A stretch of DNA of 64,000 bases from JALCSJ01 sp036788835 (GCA_036788835.1 DAIQMR010000001.1:1-64000); one strand, 5' to 3'. Counted from the first letter of the stretch, positions 43,101 to 51,002 are shown. Notes: generated by a model from the letters alone, not told the origin. Program-made: numbers and translations.

Positions 43101-43140
43101 CATGCCGCAAAAATGGTAACTTTACCGCTTTTGCGGTATG
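43101..43140. promoter_or_regulatory. palindrome P1 upstream of the AAA_14 ATPase
   Basis: 19-base arms CATGCCGCAAAAATGGTAA (43101-43119) and TTACCGCTTTTGCGGTATG (43122-43140), 16 of 19 positions complementary, centre CT. It ends five bases before the -35. It shares the CGCAAAA...GGTAA-NN-TTACC plan with the palindromes at 43174 and 44474. Confidence 0.8.
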
Positions 43141-43145
43141 TTTTC

Positions 43146-43174
43146 TTGTTTAAAGTGCCGAAGCATGTTATAAT
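43146..43174 (+). promoter_or_regulatory. promoter of the AAA_14 ATPase gene
   Basis: TTGTTT (43146-43151), 17-base spacer, TATAAT (43169-43174). The last base begins palindrome P2, so a protein on P2 would cover the transcription start. Confidence 0.75.
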
Positions 43175-43212
43175 AAGACGCAAAAGTGGTAATATTACCG
43201 GAAACGCGGTGC
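43174..43212. promoter_or_regulatory. palindrome P2 over the ATPase transcription start
   Basis: Left arm TAAGACGCAAAAGTGGTAA (43174-43192), centre TA, right arm TTACCGGAAACGCGGTGC (43195-43212), which keeps only TTACC and GCG of the symmetry. The left arm is identical to that of the palindrome at 44474. Confidence 0.75.
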
Positions 43213-43215
43213 AAA

Positions 43216-44469
43216 ATGGAAATCCAAAGACCCATATATTTACACGCTTTACACATTAGAGAAAATAATGATCTGATTAAAATCGTTACCGGCATGAGAC
43301 GGTGCGGTAAATCCTATTTGCTTTTTAAAATTTTTGTGGATGATTTATTGTCCAGAGGAATTCCCAGAGATCATATTATTGATATCGCTCTTGATAACAT
43401 TGAAAACGATATGTTACGCGAACCCCATACTTTATACGAACATTTAAAAAATTTGCTTGTAGATAATAAACAATACTATATCCTTTTAGACGAAATTCAA
43501 TATGTTGATAGATTTACAGAAGTATTAAACAGTCTCCTTCGTTTAGATAACGTTGACATATATGTTACCGGCAGTAATGCCAAGTTTTTATCTTCAGATA
43601 TTTTAACTGAATTCAGAGGTAGGGGCGATGAAATACGTATTCATCCCCTGTCCTTTCGCGAATTTATTACTACCCACCAAGGAACTGTAGAAGAAGCCTT
43701 TAATAACTATATGACTTTTGGTGGCCTTCCCAAAATTGCATTAATGGAAACAGATGAACAAAAGGGGAAATATCTTACTGATTTATTCCAAGCCACTTAT
43801 TTAATGGATATTTTGGAGCGACATAAGATTAAAAATGTTGGCGAAATGAATGATTTAGTAAACATTCTGGCCTCTTCCGTAGGATCTTTAACCAATCCCA
43901 AAAAACTACATAATACTTTTCACTCTCTACTAAAAAGTAAAATTTCCGATAAAACAATTACCGTGTATATGAAATATCTACAAGAAGCTTTTTTGGTTGA
44001 CCACGCACTACGTTTCGATGTTAAAGGGAAAAGATATATTAATACTCCATTAAAGGTTTACTTTACAGACGTGGGCCTACGTAATGCTAGATTAGGCTTT
44101 AGGCAAATAGAAGAACCCCACCTTATGGAGAACATTATTTTCAACGAGTTGAAAATCCGTGGTTTTAATGTCGATGTTGGAATTATTGAGACAAGAACAA
44201 ATAATAATAATGGCAAAGCCAGCAGACAACAGTGGGAGATAGATTTTATCGCTTATAAAAATAACGATAAATATTATATTCAATCCGCTTTTTTAATTCC
44301 GGACGAGAATAAAAAACAACAGGAAGAGAGACCTTTGCTACATATTCCCGATTCTTTCAAAAAAATTGTTGTGGTCGGCAATAACATTAAGCTAAAACGC
44401 GATGATAACGGCATTACTACCATGGGCATACAACAATTTTTACTAGATGACCAAAGCCTGACTCTATAA
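43216..44469 (+). CDS. AAA_14 / DUF4143 ATPase, AT-rich island gene
   Basis: 417 residues from the ATG at 43216. Walker A GMRRCGKS (26-33), Walker B YYILLDEIQ (D92, E93), a sensor-like VTGSNA, and a FREF...LTEFRGRG block define the AAA_14 domain. The DUF4143 C-terminal region ends in a PD-(D/E)xK-like fold (WEIDFIAY at about 341-348 and YYIQSAF). These ATPases are common in anaerobes; their role is unknown. Base composition is clearly more AT-rich than the neighbours, suggesting transfer. Three related large palindromes bracket the gene, two at its promoter and one after its stop. Confidence 0.9.
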   Translation: MEIQRPIYLHALHIRENNDLIKIVTGMRRCGKSYLLFKIFVDDLLSRGIPRDHIIDIALDNIENDMLREPHTLYEHLKNLLVDNKQYYILLDEIQYVDRFTEVLNSLLRLDNVDIYVTGSNAKFLSSDILTEFRGRGDEIRIHPLSFREFITTHQGTVEEAFNNYMTFGGLPKIALMETDEQKGKYLTDLFQATYLMDILERHKIKNVGEMNDLVNILASSVGSLTNPKKLHNTFHSLLKSKISDKTITVYMKYLQEAFLVDHALRFDVKGKRYINTPLKVYFTDVGLRNARLGFRQIEEPHLMENIIFNELKIRGFNVDVGIIETRTNNNNGKASRQQWEIDFIAYKNNDKYYIQSAFLIPDENKKQQEERPLLHIPDSFKKIVVVGNNIKLKRDDNGITTMGIQQFLLDDQSLTL

Positions 44470-44473
44470 AGCA

Positions 44474-44513
44474 TAAGACGCAAAAGTGGTAAAGTTACCA
44501 CTTTTGCGTCTTA
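44474..44513. terminator. perfect 19-bp-arm palindrome P3 after the ATPase
   Basis: TAAGACGCAAAAGTGGTAA (44474-44492), centre AG, TTACCACTTTTGCGTCTTA (44495-44513), all 19 positions paired. It is followed on the + strand by CTTTTCCCATTTTT, so it may terminate the ATPase transcript, but its sequence match to P2 implies a second role as a binding site or element end. Confidence 0.85.
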
Positions 44514-44529
44514 CTTTTCCCATTTTTCC

Positions 44530-44670
44530 CTATCTCTTTTTATGTTCTTCCCAACGATTCCGCCGAGTCTGATCAGCAGCTTCTGCCTTACTCCCTGACA
44601 CCAAGGGTCCTGCCACAAAAATAGTCAATAACGCTGTTGCAATAGCAGTTTGCATTCTTTTATTAAACAT
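44530..44670 (-). CDS. 46-residue exported peptide, unrecognised
   Basis: ATG at 44668-44670 stands after GGAGAGGTGAAAATAT, and TAG closes the frame at 44530. The product has a basic start (MFNKRMQ), a hydrophobic core and a KAEAA cleavage-like site, leaving a short, very charged mature tail (DQTRRNRWEEHKKR). An extended -10 (TGCTATAAC, 44709-44717) is well placed upstream. No family is recognised. It is convergent with the ATPase gene, with palindrome P3 between them. Confidence 0.65.
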   Translation of the reverse strand: MFNKRMQTAIATALLTIFVAGPLVSGSKAEAADQTRRNRWEEHKKR

Positions 44671-44737
44671 ATATTTTCACCTCTCCTTTTTTCTCACGCT
44701 TACACTTTGTTATAGCATAAATTAGCGATTTGGCAGC

Positions 44738-44770
44738 AAAAAAGAGCACTCCTTATGGAGTGCTCTTTTA
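44738..44770. terminator. terminator of ompM copy 1
   Basis: AAGAGCACTCC / GGAGTGCTCTT stem, tetraloop, T-runs on both strands; it follows the ompM gene on the minus strand. Confidence 0.88.
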
Positions 44771-44785
44771 GTTCTAATATTAGAA

Positions 44786-46078
44786 TTAGAATGTAACAAC
44801 CAGTTGAGACCAAATAGTCTTTGCTTTGTTGTCGCTGTTTGATTTACCCTTTAAGTCATAGTATTCAATACCAGCAACCATGTTCTTAGCAATAGTATAG
44901 TTAGCACCAATCATGTAGCCCTTGAAGCCTTCTGTTGGGAAGTAGTCATATGAGCCGTTCATGGTATGAGCGATAACAGTGGAAGCGCCTTGATCATAGT
45001 ATTTAGCATAAACACCGTAGGAACCGGGTTTCTTAGCTGTTGCGCCGGCATAACCTAATTTAGCAACCCAACCATTTTGGTTACCATTCGGGTCAGCATC
45101 AACAGTATCATTGCTTCCCTTTAAGTACATAGCACCAATATTGAACTTGTTGATGTCATAGTTAGCGCCGATAGTCCAAATCTTGTCATCAGAACGAAGC
45201 ATACCCATCCTACCTACTTCATTAGCTTGGATGTAGTTAGCTTCTAAACCCAACCCGCCAAACTTACCGCCTACAGCAAAACGATAGTATCTGTCAGCAG
45301 CAGGACCACCATCAACGGCACTGCTAAAACCATCACGATAAAAAGTATTGTAGTTGGTGTTAGCCATCTTGCCGTATACAGCAGTAAATTTAACTTTCTT
45401 GCCAACTTCAGCTTTGATACCGTCTACACGATCATCATAAACGTTACCTTCGGAAATAGTATCATTCCAACGGCCGGCGGTAATCTTTACGTTCTTGCCA
45501 ATATTACCTTCCAAGTATGCTCTATCAAAGGAAGTACCATCATCGCCGCCTTCATATTTACCAACGTTGTTGGTTTTAGCAAAGGTTTGGTTGTTTTCCA
45601 GCAAGCTTACATAATGCCAATTGTCATTAACTTCGCCGGTTAAGAACAAACGGGTACGGAGTCTAGCATCATGATTATGGGTGTCTTCTGCGTTTGCTTT
45701 AGAGAGCTTGTTATCAACATAGCTCAAACGAACGTTACCGGTAATCTTAACATTGTCAGCATTCTTTTCCAACTTAGCAACGCGAACGCCCAAGTTGTCT
45801 AATTCGTCAGCGAATTCGCCAACCAATTTGTCATCAGCGCCAATAGCGCCCTTCGCCAAAGCTTTAGCAACGATTTGAGCCATTTCATAACGAGTCATGG
45901 TTCTGTCGCCTTTGAAGGTTCCATCAGGATAACCATCAACAACACCTGCTGCAGCCAATTTAGCTACAGAAGCATAAGCCCAGTGGCCAGCCGGTAAATC
46001 GGAGAACGGGTTAGCTGCGAAAGCTGTTGCAGAAACACCCAAAGCCATTGCCATTGCAAAAACTAAAGTCTTTTTCAT
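44786..46078 (-). CDS. ompM: OmpM-like SLH-domain outer-membrane porin (copy 1)
   Basis: 430 residues. Signal peptide cleaved near AFA-A22. A single SLH domain spans about 23-72 (NPFSDLPAGHWAYASVAKL; YPDGTFKGDRTMTRYEMAQ), then a short coiled coil (LVGEFADELDNLGVRVAKLEKN, about 87-107 in part) and a beta-barrel to the C-terminal aromatic ending LVVTF. In Negativicutes this architecture ties the outer membrane to the polyamine-modified wall through SLH while the barrel forms a pore. The copy at 46633 is nearly identical over the first 100 residues. Confidence 0.92.
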   Translation of the reverse strand: MKKTLVFAMAMALGVSATAFAANPFSDLPAGHWAYASVAKLAAAGVVDGYPDGTFKGDRTMTRYEMAQIVAKALAKGAIGADDKLVGEFADELDNLGVRVAKLEKNADNVKITGNVRLSYVDNKLSKANAEDTHNHDARLRTRLFLTGEVNDNWHYVSLLENNQTFAKTNNVGKYEGGDDGTSFDRAYLEGNIGKNVKITAGRWNDTISEGNVYDDRVDGIKAEVGKKVKFTAVYGKMANTNYNTFYRDGFSSAVDGGPAADRYYRFAVGGKFGGLGLEANYIQANEVGRMGMLRSDDKIWTIGANYDINKFNIGAMYLKGSNDTVDADPNGNQNGWVAKLGYAGATAKKPGSYGVYAKYYDQGASTVIAHTMNGSYDYFPTEGFKGYMIGANYTIAKNMVAGIEYYDLKGKSNSDNKAKTIWSQLVVTF

Positions 46079-46278
46079 AACAAAATCCCCCTTAAGGATT
46101 ATATTTTTACTCTGCCTGTGGGGAAGTTGCTCCGCTTCAGTCCGGTCAATTTGTGCGAGTCACCTTGTTTCCTCTACGCATCTTCCGGTCTTCCACCCTG
46201 CCTCTTACTCATGGGCATCGTAAATGTAGGTGATTTCTCACCTGTGGACATATTACCACAAGGCTTTTGAAAAAGCAA
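46079..46278 (-). promoter_or_regulatory. promoter and conserved leader of ompM copy 1
   Basis: Minus-strand TTGCTT (46273-46278), 17-base spacer, TAATAT (46250-46255), giving a leader of about 165 bases. The leader shares two blocks with that of copy 2: GTAGAGGAAACAAGGTGACT (46158-46177, 79 bases from the ATG) and GTAAAAATATAATCCTTAAG running into GGGGGATT just before the start. In the latter AATCC and GGATT can pair with the ribosome binding site in the loop. Confidence 0.7.
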
Positions 46279-46427
46279 GTTTTCTCAATATAATTCCAGT
46301 CCTAGCCTGCTGACTGGCCGTTACTATTTTGACGAGTTAGTACGGGCCTTATTCCCCGCAGAATGGCTCTGGTCCTTGCTTTGACAATGTCAGGACATTT
46401 TCCGTGCATTGCCGTAACAAACTGTAC

Positions 46428-46477
46428 ACAAATTTTGTTCACAAATTGTTCACAATTTATTTGTGTAAAATTTGTGC
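46428..46477. promoter_or_regulatory. cluster of TTGTGAAC half-sites
   Basis: On the minus strand TTGTGAACAAT is followed at once by TTGTGAACAAA, an 11-bp direct repeat, and flanked by CACAAATTTT on both sides in inverted orientation. It looks like a binding region for a CRP/FNR- or Rex-like regulator, 150-220 bases upstream of the ompM copy 1 promoter. Confidence 0.4.
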
Positions 46478-46504
46478 TATTTTCTCTAAAGTGTGACAAA
46501 TAGA

Positions 46505-46537
46505 ATAAGGACACTCTCACATTGAAAGTGTCCTTAT
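46505..46537. repeat. hairpin, 11-bp arms
   Basis: ATAAGGACACT (46505-46515) and AGTGTCCTTAT (46527-46537). No T-run directly after either side; possible 3' end of the ompM copy 2 transcript. Confidence 0.5.
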
Positions 46538-46582
46538 GAAATGTGACATACTCTTACCACTTAGTCACTGCGTGATATCAGC

Positions 46583-46626
46583 AGGCATACGCCTTTTTTT
46601 GCACTCATGAGGCGTATGCCTTTCTT
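46583..46626. terminator. hairpin after ompM copy 2
   Basis: GGCATACGCC (46583-46592) and GGCGTATGCC (46611-46620). The T-rich tail is on the + strand side, so for the leftward ompM transcript it is a stable 3' hairpin rather than a textbook terminator. Confidence 0.55.
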
Positions 46627-46632
46627 TATTTC

Positions 46633-47955
46633 TTAAAAGCTGACCATTAGCTCGGTCCAGATAGTCTTGGCCTTGCGGTCAGATTCTTTGCCCTTTAAGT
46701 CATAGTACTCTATGCCGGCAACCACATTCTTGAATGCAGTGTAATTGGCTCCGACCATGTAGCCTTTAAAACCCTCATAATCAAAATATCCACAATCTCC
46801 GTTCATTGTATGTGCAATAACGGTGGATGCCCCTTGATTGTAGTACTTAGTGTAGACGCCAAAGGAACCTGGTTTATCGGCTTTTGCTTCTCCGTAGCCC
46901 AGCTTAGCTACCCAGCCACTTTGGCTGCAGCGGGCTTTGTCAATAACATCATTACTGCCTTTGAGGTAGGTGATGCCTGCGTTAAAATCACCGCTGTTAT
47001 AGTCAGCGCCAATGGTCCAAATCTTATCGTCAGTATGGTTCATGCCCATGGCATTTACGCTCTTGGCGCTCACATAGTTAGCTTCTAAACCAAAATCACC
47101 GAACTTGCCGCCTAAACCCAGTCTGTAGTATTTGTCAGCGACGGACTCATCATTTTTGCAGCTTACGACATAATTTGTTTCTTGTCCGTCTCTAGTAGTA
47201 ACCTTCGCATCCTTTCTGAAGTTGCAGAGGACGTCTGTGTCTGCCATCTTACCATATTCGGCAGTGAACTTAATAGCCTTGCCTACTTCCACTTTAACGG
47301 CATCTACCCGGCTGTCATACACATTGCCGTCGGCGATAAATGTGCTAAAACGGCCGCCGGTAATCGTAAGCTCATCGCCAAATTTTCCCTGAATATAAGC
47401 CCGTTGAAATTTGGTGCTGCTGTCACCGGTTTTATTGCTCTCCATACCGGTTGCAGCAACAACCTGATCATTTTGCAGCATACCAACATATTTCCAATTA
47501 TCATCAATTTCCCCGGTAAAAAACAACCGGCTGCGGAACTTGCTCCCGTGTCCGGCATCACTATTGTCATGTAGGTCCTTGTAACTGTTATGAACATAGT
47601 GAATACGGAAGTTACCGGTAAGTCTTACATTGTCTGCTTTCTTTTCCAGCTTGGCAACTCTTACGCCTAGATTGTCCAGTTCGTCGGCAAATTCTCCCAC
47701 CAGCTTGTCGTCAGAGCCAATAGCGCCCTTAGCCAAAGCCTTTGCCACAATCTGAGCCATTTCATAGCGAGTCATGGTTTTGTCACCTTTAAAGGTGCCA
47801 TCGGGATAACCGTCCACTACGCCGGCGGCAGCTAACTTGGCTACAGAAGCATAGGCCCAATGCCCGGCCGGTAAATCAGAGAAGGGGTTAGCTGCGAATG
47901 CGGTTACAGAAACGCCTAATGCCATTGCCATTGCTAATACTAGTGCTTTTTTCAT
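46633..47955 (-). CDS. ompM: OmpM-like SLH-domain outer-membrane porin (copy 2)
   Basis: 440 residues with the same plan as copy 1: signal peptide (cleavage near AFA), SLH domain about 23-72, coiled coil, and a barrel ending in ELMVSF. The N-terminal 100 residues and the last third are close to copy 1; the middle of the barrel differs, including an inserted loop with Cys (VLCNFRKDAKVTTRDGQ and SCKNDES) and another Cys pair in the tail loops (KARCSQ, GDCGYF). Four or more Cys in a barrel is uncommon and may mean disulfides. Probably arose by tandem duplication, and has its own promoter and leader. Confidence 0.92.
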   Translation of the reverse strand: MKKALVLAMAMALGVSVTAFAANPFSDLPAGHWAYASVAKLAAAGVVDGYPDGTFKGDKTMTRYEMAQIVAKALAKGAIGSDDKLVGEFADELDNLGVRVAKLEKKADNVRLTGNFRIHYVHNSYKDLHDNSDAGHGSKFRSRLFFTGEIDDNWKYVGMLQNDQVVAATGMESNKTGDSSTKFQRAYIQGKFGDELTITGGRFSTFIADGNVYDSRVDAVKVEVGKAIKFTAEYGKMADTDVLCNFRKDAKVTTRDGQETNYVVSCKNDESVADKYYRLGLGGKFGDFGLEANYVSAKSVNAMGMNHTDDKIWTIGADYNSGDFNAGITYLKGSNDVIDKARCSQSGWVAKLGYGEAKADKPGSFGVYTKYYNQGASTVIAHTMNGDCGYFDYEGFKGYMVGANYTAFKNVVAGIEYYDLKGKESDRKAKTIWTELMVSF

Positions 47956-48164
47956 GTGTAAATCCCCCTTAAGGATTAGATTTTTACCTTGTCAGGGGCT
48001 GCGGCTCTCGCGCTACCTTCACATGCTCAGCAGAGTCACCTTGTTACCTCTACACCGATGTGCGGCTTAACAATTGCGGCTGCCTGTGACAGGGCAAATT
48101 TAAAGTCGTACAAAGCGCCCATGCGCTTCTTCACTCAGTATAGCAAGAATTGAACGAAAGTAAA
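47956..48164 (-). promoter_or_regulatory. promoter and conserved leader of ompM copy 2
   Basis: Minus-strand TTTACT (48159-48164), 16-base spacer, TATACT with TGC before it (48137-48142); leader about 175 bases. It holds GTAGAGGTAACAAGGTGACT (48034-48053), 78 bases from the ATG, and the same AATCCTTAAGGGGGATT around the ribosome binding site as copy 1. The remaining leader sequence differs between the copies, so these blocks look selected. Confidence 0.7.
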
Positions 48165-48272
48165 TACTTTTTTAATTATTTTTTATTATATTTTAGTATG
48201 TATAATGTGTGTACAAAATATGCAGTAAAATTTATGCGGAATAAAACAGGCGAATTAAGAACATTGAACATG

Positions 48273-48303
48273 AAAAAACGAGACCCGTTTTCGGATCTCG
48301 TCA
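48273..48303 (-). terminator. terminator of the lpx-kds-lpt-yqgF run
   Basis: Minus-strand ACGAGATCCG / CGGGTCTCGT stem (one mismatch), AAAA loop, TTTTTT tail, just after the yqgF-like gene. Plus-strand tail is not T-rich at once. Confidence 0.82.
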
Positions 48304-48306
48304 TTT

Positions 48307-48705
48307 CTATTTTTTCAAATACCTTTGTACCAGTACTACCGCTGCCAGGCCATCCAGATTTTCCGTGGGCACCTGCATACTGGTAGGCAGAAACTTATGC
48401 AATCCCTTAGGGGGATTAATCTGCCAATAGAGCCTTCTGGCTTCTTCTGTGCTGTGGGCTTCATCCACAACGGTTATTGGAACCGTCAGCAGCTTTTTCA
48501 GCGTTGTCTCCATGGTCTCGGAAGTAGTTCCGTTGCCCATGATGCAGTGTTCCGGTTCATAACCTTCGATGAACGCCTGAAACTCCTCAACAAAATTAGC
48601 CATCAAGACTACCTTATAGTCAATAATCTTACCGGTTGTGCTTACCAGGGCCAGCCCCGTCTTGCTACGTCCCGGGTCAATACCCAGCAATACTTTATCA
48701 GTCAT
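48307..48705 (-). CDS. YqgF-like RNase H-fold protein
   Basis: 132 residues. LGIDPGRSKTGLAL is the first-strand motif with the catalytic Asp, VVDEAHSTEEARRLYW carries the YqgF-type Glu and H-S-T, and the C-terminal NLDGLAAVVL holds the last acidic residue. YqgF/RuvX proteins process the 16S rRNA 5' end; this one is divergent and may be a second paralogue. Its ATG overlaps the stop of the DUF3084 gene by eight bases, so it belongs to the long envelope operon. Confidence 0.78.
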   Translation of the reverse strand: MTDKVLLGIDPGRSKTGLALVSTTGKIIDYKVVLMANFVEEFQAFIEGYEPEHCIMGNGTTSETMETTLKKLLTVPITVVDEAHSTEEARRLYWQINPPKGLHKFLPTSMQVPTENLDGLAAVVLVQRYLKK

Positions 48706-49882
48706 TTTTTCTTACCTCAACATTAAGCAATACGGGACCTGCCACGGTAATATCACCTTTGGCTCTGGCTATCAGTTCCACACGCCCGCTGGTTTTACGG
48801 ATTTTGGCGCTGATTTCTGTCAGCTCCCCGCTGCGGATTGCTCCTACTTTCCCCGTTAAAGGATCTGGCACTACGCCGGCCTGCTGAGCTACCCCATTCA
48901 CGTCTTTCAAGAAGGCCAGAAGGGCCAGGTCAACTTCTTGGGAATTAGGGTCAACAGTAATGCTCTGCCGTAAAATAACCTTTCCGTTATCAAAGACTTC
49001 TTTGTTTTTAACTAATTCCAGATTGCAGGCAGCCAGCTCTCCGGAAATAATATTTCCTGCGGCCACCACTCTCACATAATAGTTACCTTTACCTGCCGCT
49101 AAGGTCTGGAGGGCACTCTCTACTATTCCTTTATCCACCCACAGTATTTGGGTTCCTTCTGCTGCGCCTACTTTTCCTGTGATGTTATTATTGGCAGCAG
49201 TGAGGAATGTATTCATCTGGGCCACATTTTCATTATTGCCCAGACCTGATTTCATAACACCCGCATACAATACTTCGCTGCTGCGGAAAATTACATTGCC
49301 TTCCCGGATGGCCACCATACCTTCCCGTAATTTTTTTGTGGCGGTTTCCAGCTTCGTGACTTCACCTTTCAGATTATCTCTGGCGGCTTCCACGGCTGCT
49401 ATCTGTGCCTGAGCTGCCGACAGCCTGGCCTGAGCCGCATTATAGCTGCTCTGCATAGCAATAAGGTCCTGCTCTGCCTGGGCTTTTTGTGCCTGAGCCG
49501 CTTTCTTTTGGGTATTGGCCTCAGCCAATTCTGCCGTAGATTTTTTTATTTGTCCATCCAATTCACTGATTTGGGCTTTCTGGCTTTCCACTGCTTTCAG
49601 GGCATCATCCTTAATTGTAGTTAAGTCTGCAATATCCGCGCGTAACTGTTTCATGCCAAAAAGCGCGGTCCGCACCTCCTGGGAAGATACAGTTAAGATA
49701 CTCATGGTCACAACAGCAATCAGAATCCCGGAAAGTATTGTCATTATAACAGAGGTATAGTAAGGCCTTAGGCCGAAAAGAGATAAACGTTTTTTCCCGA
49801 TTTTGCTGCCTAATTTATCTGCAATGAAAGCAATAATGCCTCCCATGACAGCCAGAACTAAAATCAATAGTGCGCCGGTCAT
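48698..49882 (-). CDS. DUF3084 membrane protein with coiled coil
   Basis: 394 residues from the ATG at 49882 (CGGAGGAAGACCTT). Two membrane segments (about 4-25 and 44-68) are followed by a heptad-rich, Ala/Gln/Lys coiled coil (about 75-190) and a beta-rich domain with GNVIFRSSEVLYAGVMKSG, the DUF3084 hallmark. Function unknown; placement directly after the LptF/G permease suggests a part in envelope biogenesis in this phylum. Confidence 0.83.
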   Translation of the reverse strand: MTGALLILVLAVMGGIIAFIADKLGSKIGKKRLSLFGLRPYYTSVIMTILSGILIAVVTMSILTVSSQEVRTALFGMKQLRADIADLTTIKDDALKAVESQKAQISELDGQIKKSTAELAEANTQKKAAQAQKAQAEQDLIAMQSSYNAAQARLSAAQAQIAAVEAARDNLKGEVTKLETATKKLREGMVAIREGNVIFRSSEVLYAGVMKSGLGNNENVAQMNTFLTAANNNITGKVGAAEGTQILWVDKGIVESALQTLAAGKGNYYVRVVAAGNIISGELAACNLELVKNKEVFDNGKVILRQSITVDPNSQEVDLALLAFLKDVNGVAQQAGVVPDPLTGKVGAIRSGELTEISAKIRKTSGRVELIARAKGDITVAGPVLLNVEVRKND

Positions 49883-49913
49883 AAGGTCTTCCTCCGTTCC
49901 CAATTTATATTTC

Positions 49914-51002
49914 TTACTTATCTTTTTTCCAAATAAGCCAGGCGCCTAAAATACCGCACAACAGATTTGGTAAAATAGCCGCCAAAAGAGGCGGTACAGC
50001 GCCGCCGCGTCCTAATCCGGTCATAAATGTCATAACGGAATAATAAACGAAAATAATAACTACGCTTACTCCCAGACCCATAGAGGTTCCTGTCCGTTGG
50101 GACTGAATGCCCAAAGGAGCGCCAATCAGGGCAAAGAAGAAACTGGCCAAAGGAATGGAAAATCTGGCATACATTTCCATCACATATTGACTGGTAGGCT
50201 GGAACTGTCTTTGCAAAATGCCAATATATTGCTTTAATTCCCCAATAGTCATTTGGTCGGCGCTCTTTTGGTCCAAGGTAATTTCCTTGGGAGTTTCCGT
50301 AATTGGCAGAATCTGTTCCCCGAAAGTCATTGAACGGCTGACCCCGTCTTTGCCGGTCAGGTCCATAACAGTGCCGCCGTCCATAACCCAAGTACCTTTA
50401 ATCCATCTGGCCGCCGGTGTTTTCTGAATGCGGACGATTTGTCCGTTTTCCCATTCCTCTACGGTAATATCTTTCATTTCCCCGGTCTTTTCATCAAAAG
50501 ACTGGGCATAGGTCAATTTGTCCAGCTTGTCACCTTTTATGGATTTAATAATTACGTGTTGCTGTCCCTTAGGTTTTGCATCATTCTTTATTTCATAATC
50601 AACAATTCTTTCATATTCTGTTTTAGCCGGAGGCACAACTTTTTCCGCCCAAATAACAGAGAACATACTCACTACAAAACCTGCTATCAATACCGGCGCA
50701 GCAATCCGACGGAAACTAATGCCGCCGCTGCGCATGGCTGTAATCTCGCTATTGCCTGACAACTGTCCCATGGTCAAAAGGGATGCCAATAACATAGACA
50801 TAGGGAAAGTATAATTGATAACTTCCGGCATCAGACAAAGAAACAATCTGAACAGGGAAGAAAAAGATGCACCGTATTCAGTTAAATATTGGGCCACTCT
50901 GAAAAGGAAAGAGCTGGCTACAAATATGGTGGAAAATGTGGCTACCCCGAACACGAAAAAGGGAAGCATTTGCTTAACAATATACTTATCTAGAATACGC
51001 AT
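49914..51002 (-). CDS. LptF/LptG-family LPS export permease
   Basis: 362 residues from the ATG at 51002 (GTGAGGAATAATTG). MRILDKYIVKQMLPFFVFG is the YjgP/YjgQ start; membrane segments lie about 13-35, 55-80, 100-120, then a periplasmic beta-jelly domain (about 130-265) and three further segments. It extracts LPS from the inner membrane with LptB. E. coli uses an LptF-LptG pair; only one such gene is present here, so it may act as a homodimer or have a partner elsewhere. It is 10 bases downstream of lptB. Confidence 0.9.
   Translation of the reverse strand: MRILDKYIVKQMLPFFVFGVATFSTIFVASSFLFRVAQYLTEYGASFSSLFRLFLCLMPEVINYTFPMSMLLASLLTMGQLSGNSEITAMRSGGISFRRIAAPVLIAGFVVSMFSVIWAEKVVPPAKTEYERIVDYEIKNDAKPKGQQHVIIKSIKGDKLDKLTYAQSFDEKTGEMKDITVEEWENGQIVRIQKTPAARWIKGTWVMDGGTVMDLTGKDGVSRSMTFGEQILPITETPKEITLDQKSADQMTIGELKQYIGILQRQFQPTSQYVMEMYARFSIPLASFFFALIGAPLGIQSQRTGTSMGLGVSVVIIFVYYSVMTFMTGLGRGGAVPPLLAAILPNLLCGILGAWLIWKKDK

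Larger units (their letters stand above)
46279..46632. other. gene-free stretch between the ompM paralogues
   Basis: No convincing gene. It contains the TTGTTCACAA repeat cluster and two hairpins listed separately. An open frame of 72 codons on the minus strand lacks a ribosome binding site and family likeness. Confidence 0.6.

Noticed and set aside
43101..44513. Palindromes around the ATPase taken as a CRISPR array or as toxin-antitoxin operators
   Set aside because: Only three units with unequal spacing and no cas genes; no second small gene with toxin or antitoxin features is adjacent in the same orientation.
46302..46520. Minus-strand 72-codon frame between the ompM genes
   Set aside because: No ribosome binding site, no family resemblance, and it crosses the repeat cluster.
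48150..48386. Plus-strand frame overlapping the yqgF terminator
   Set aside because: It runs antisense into yqgF, covers the ompM promoter and has no ribosome binding site.
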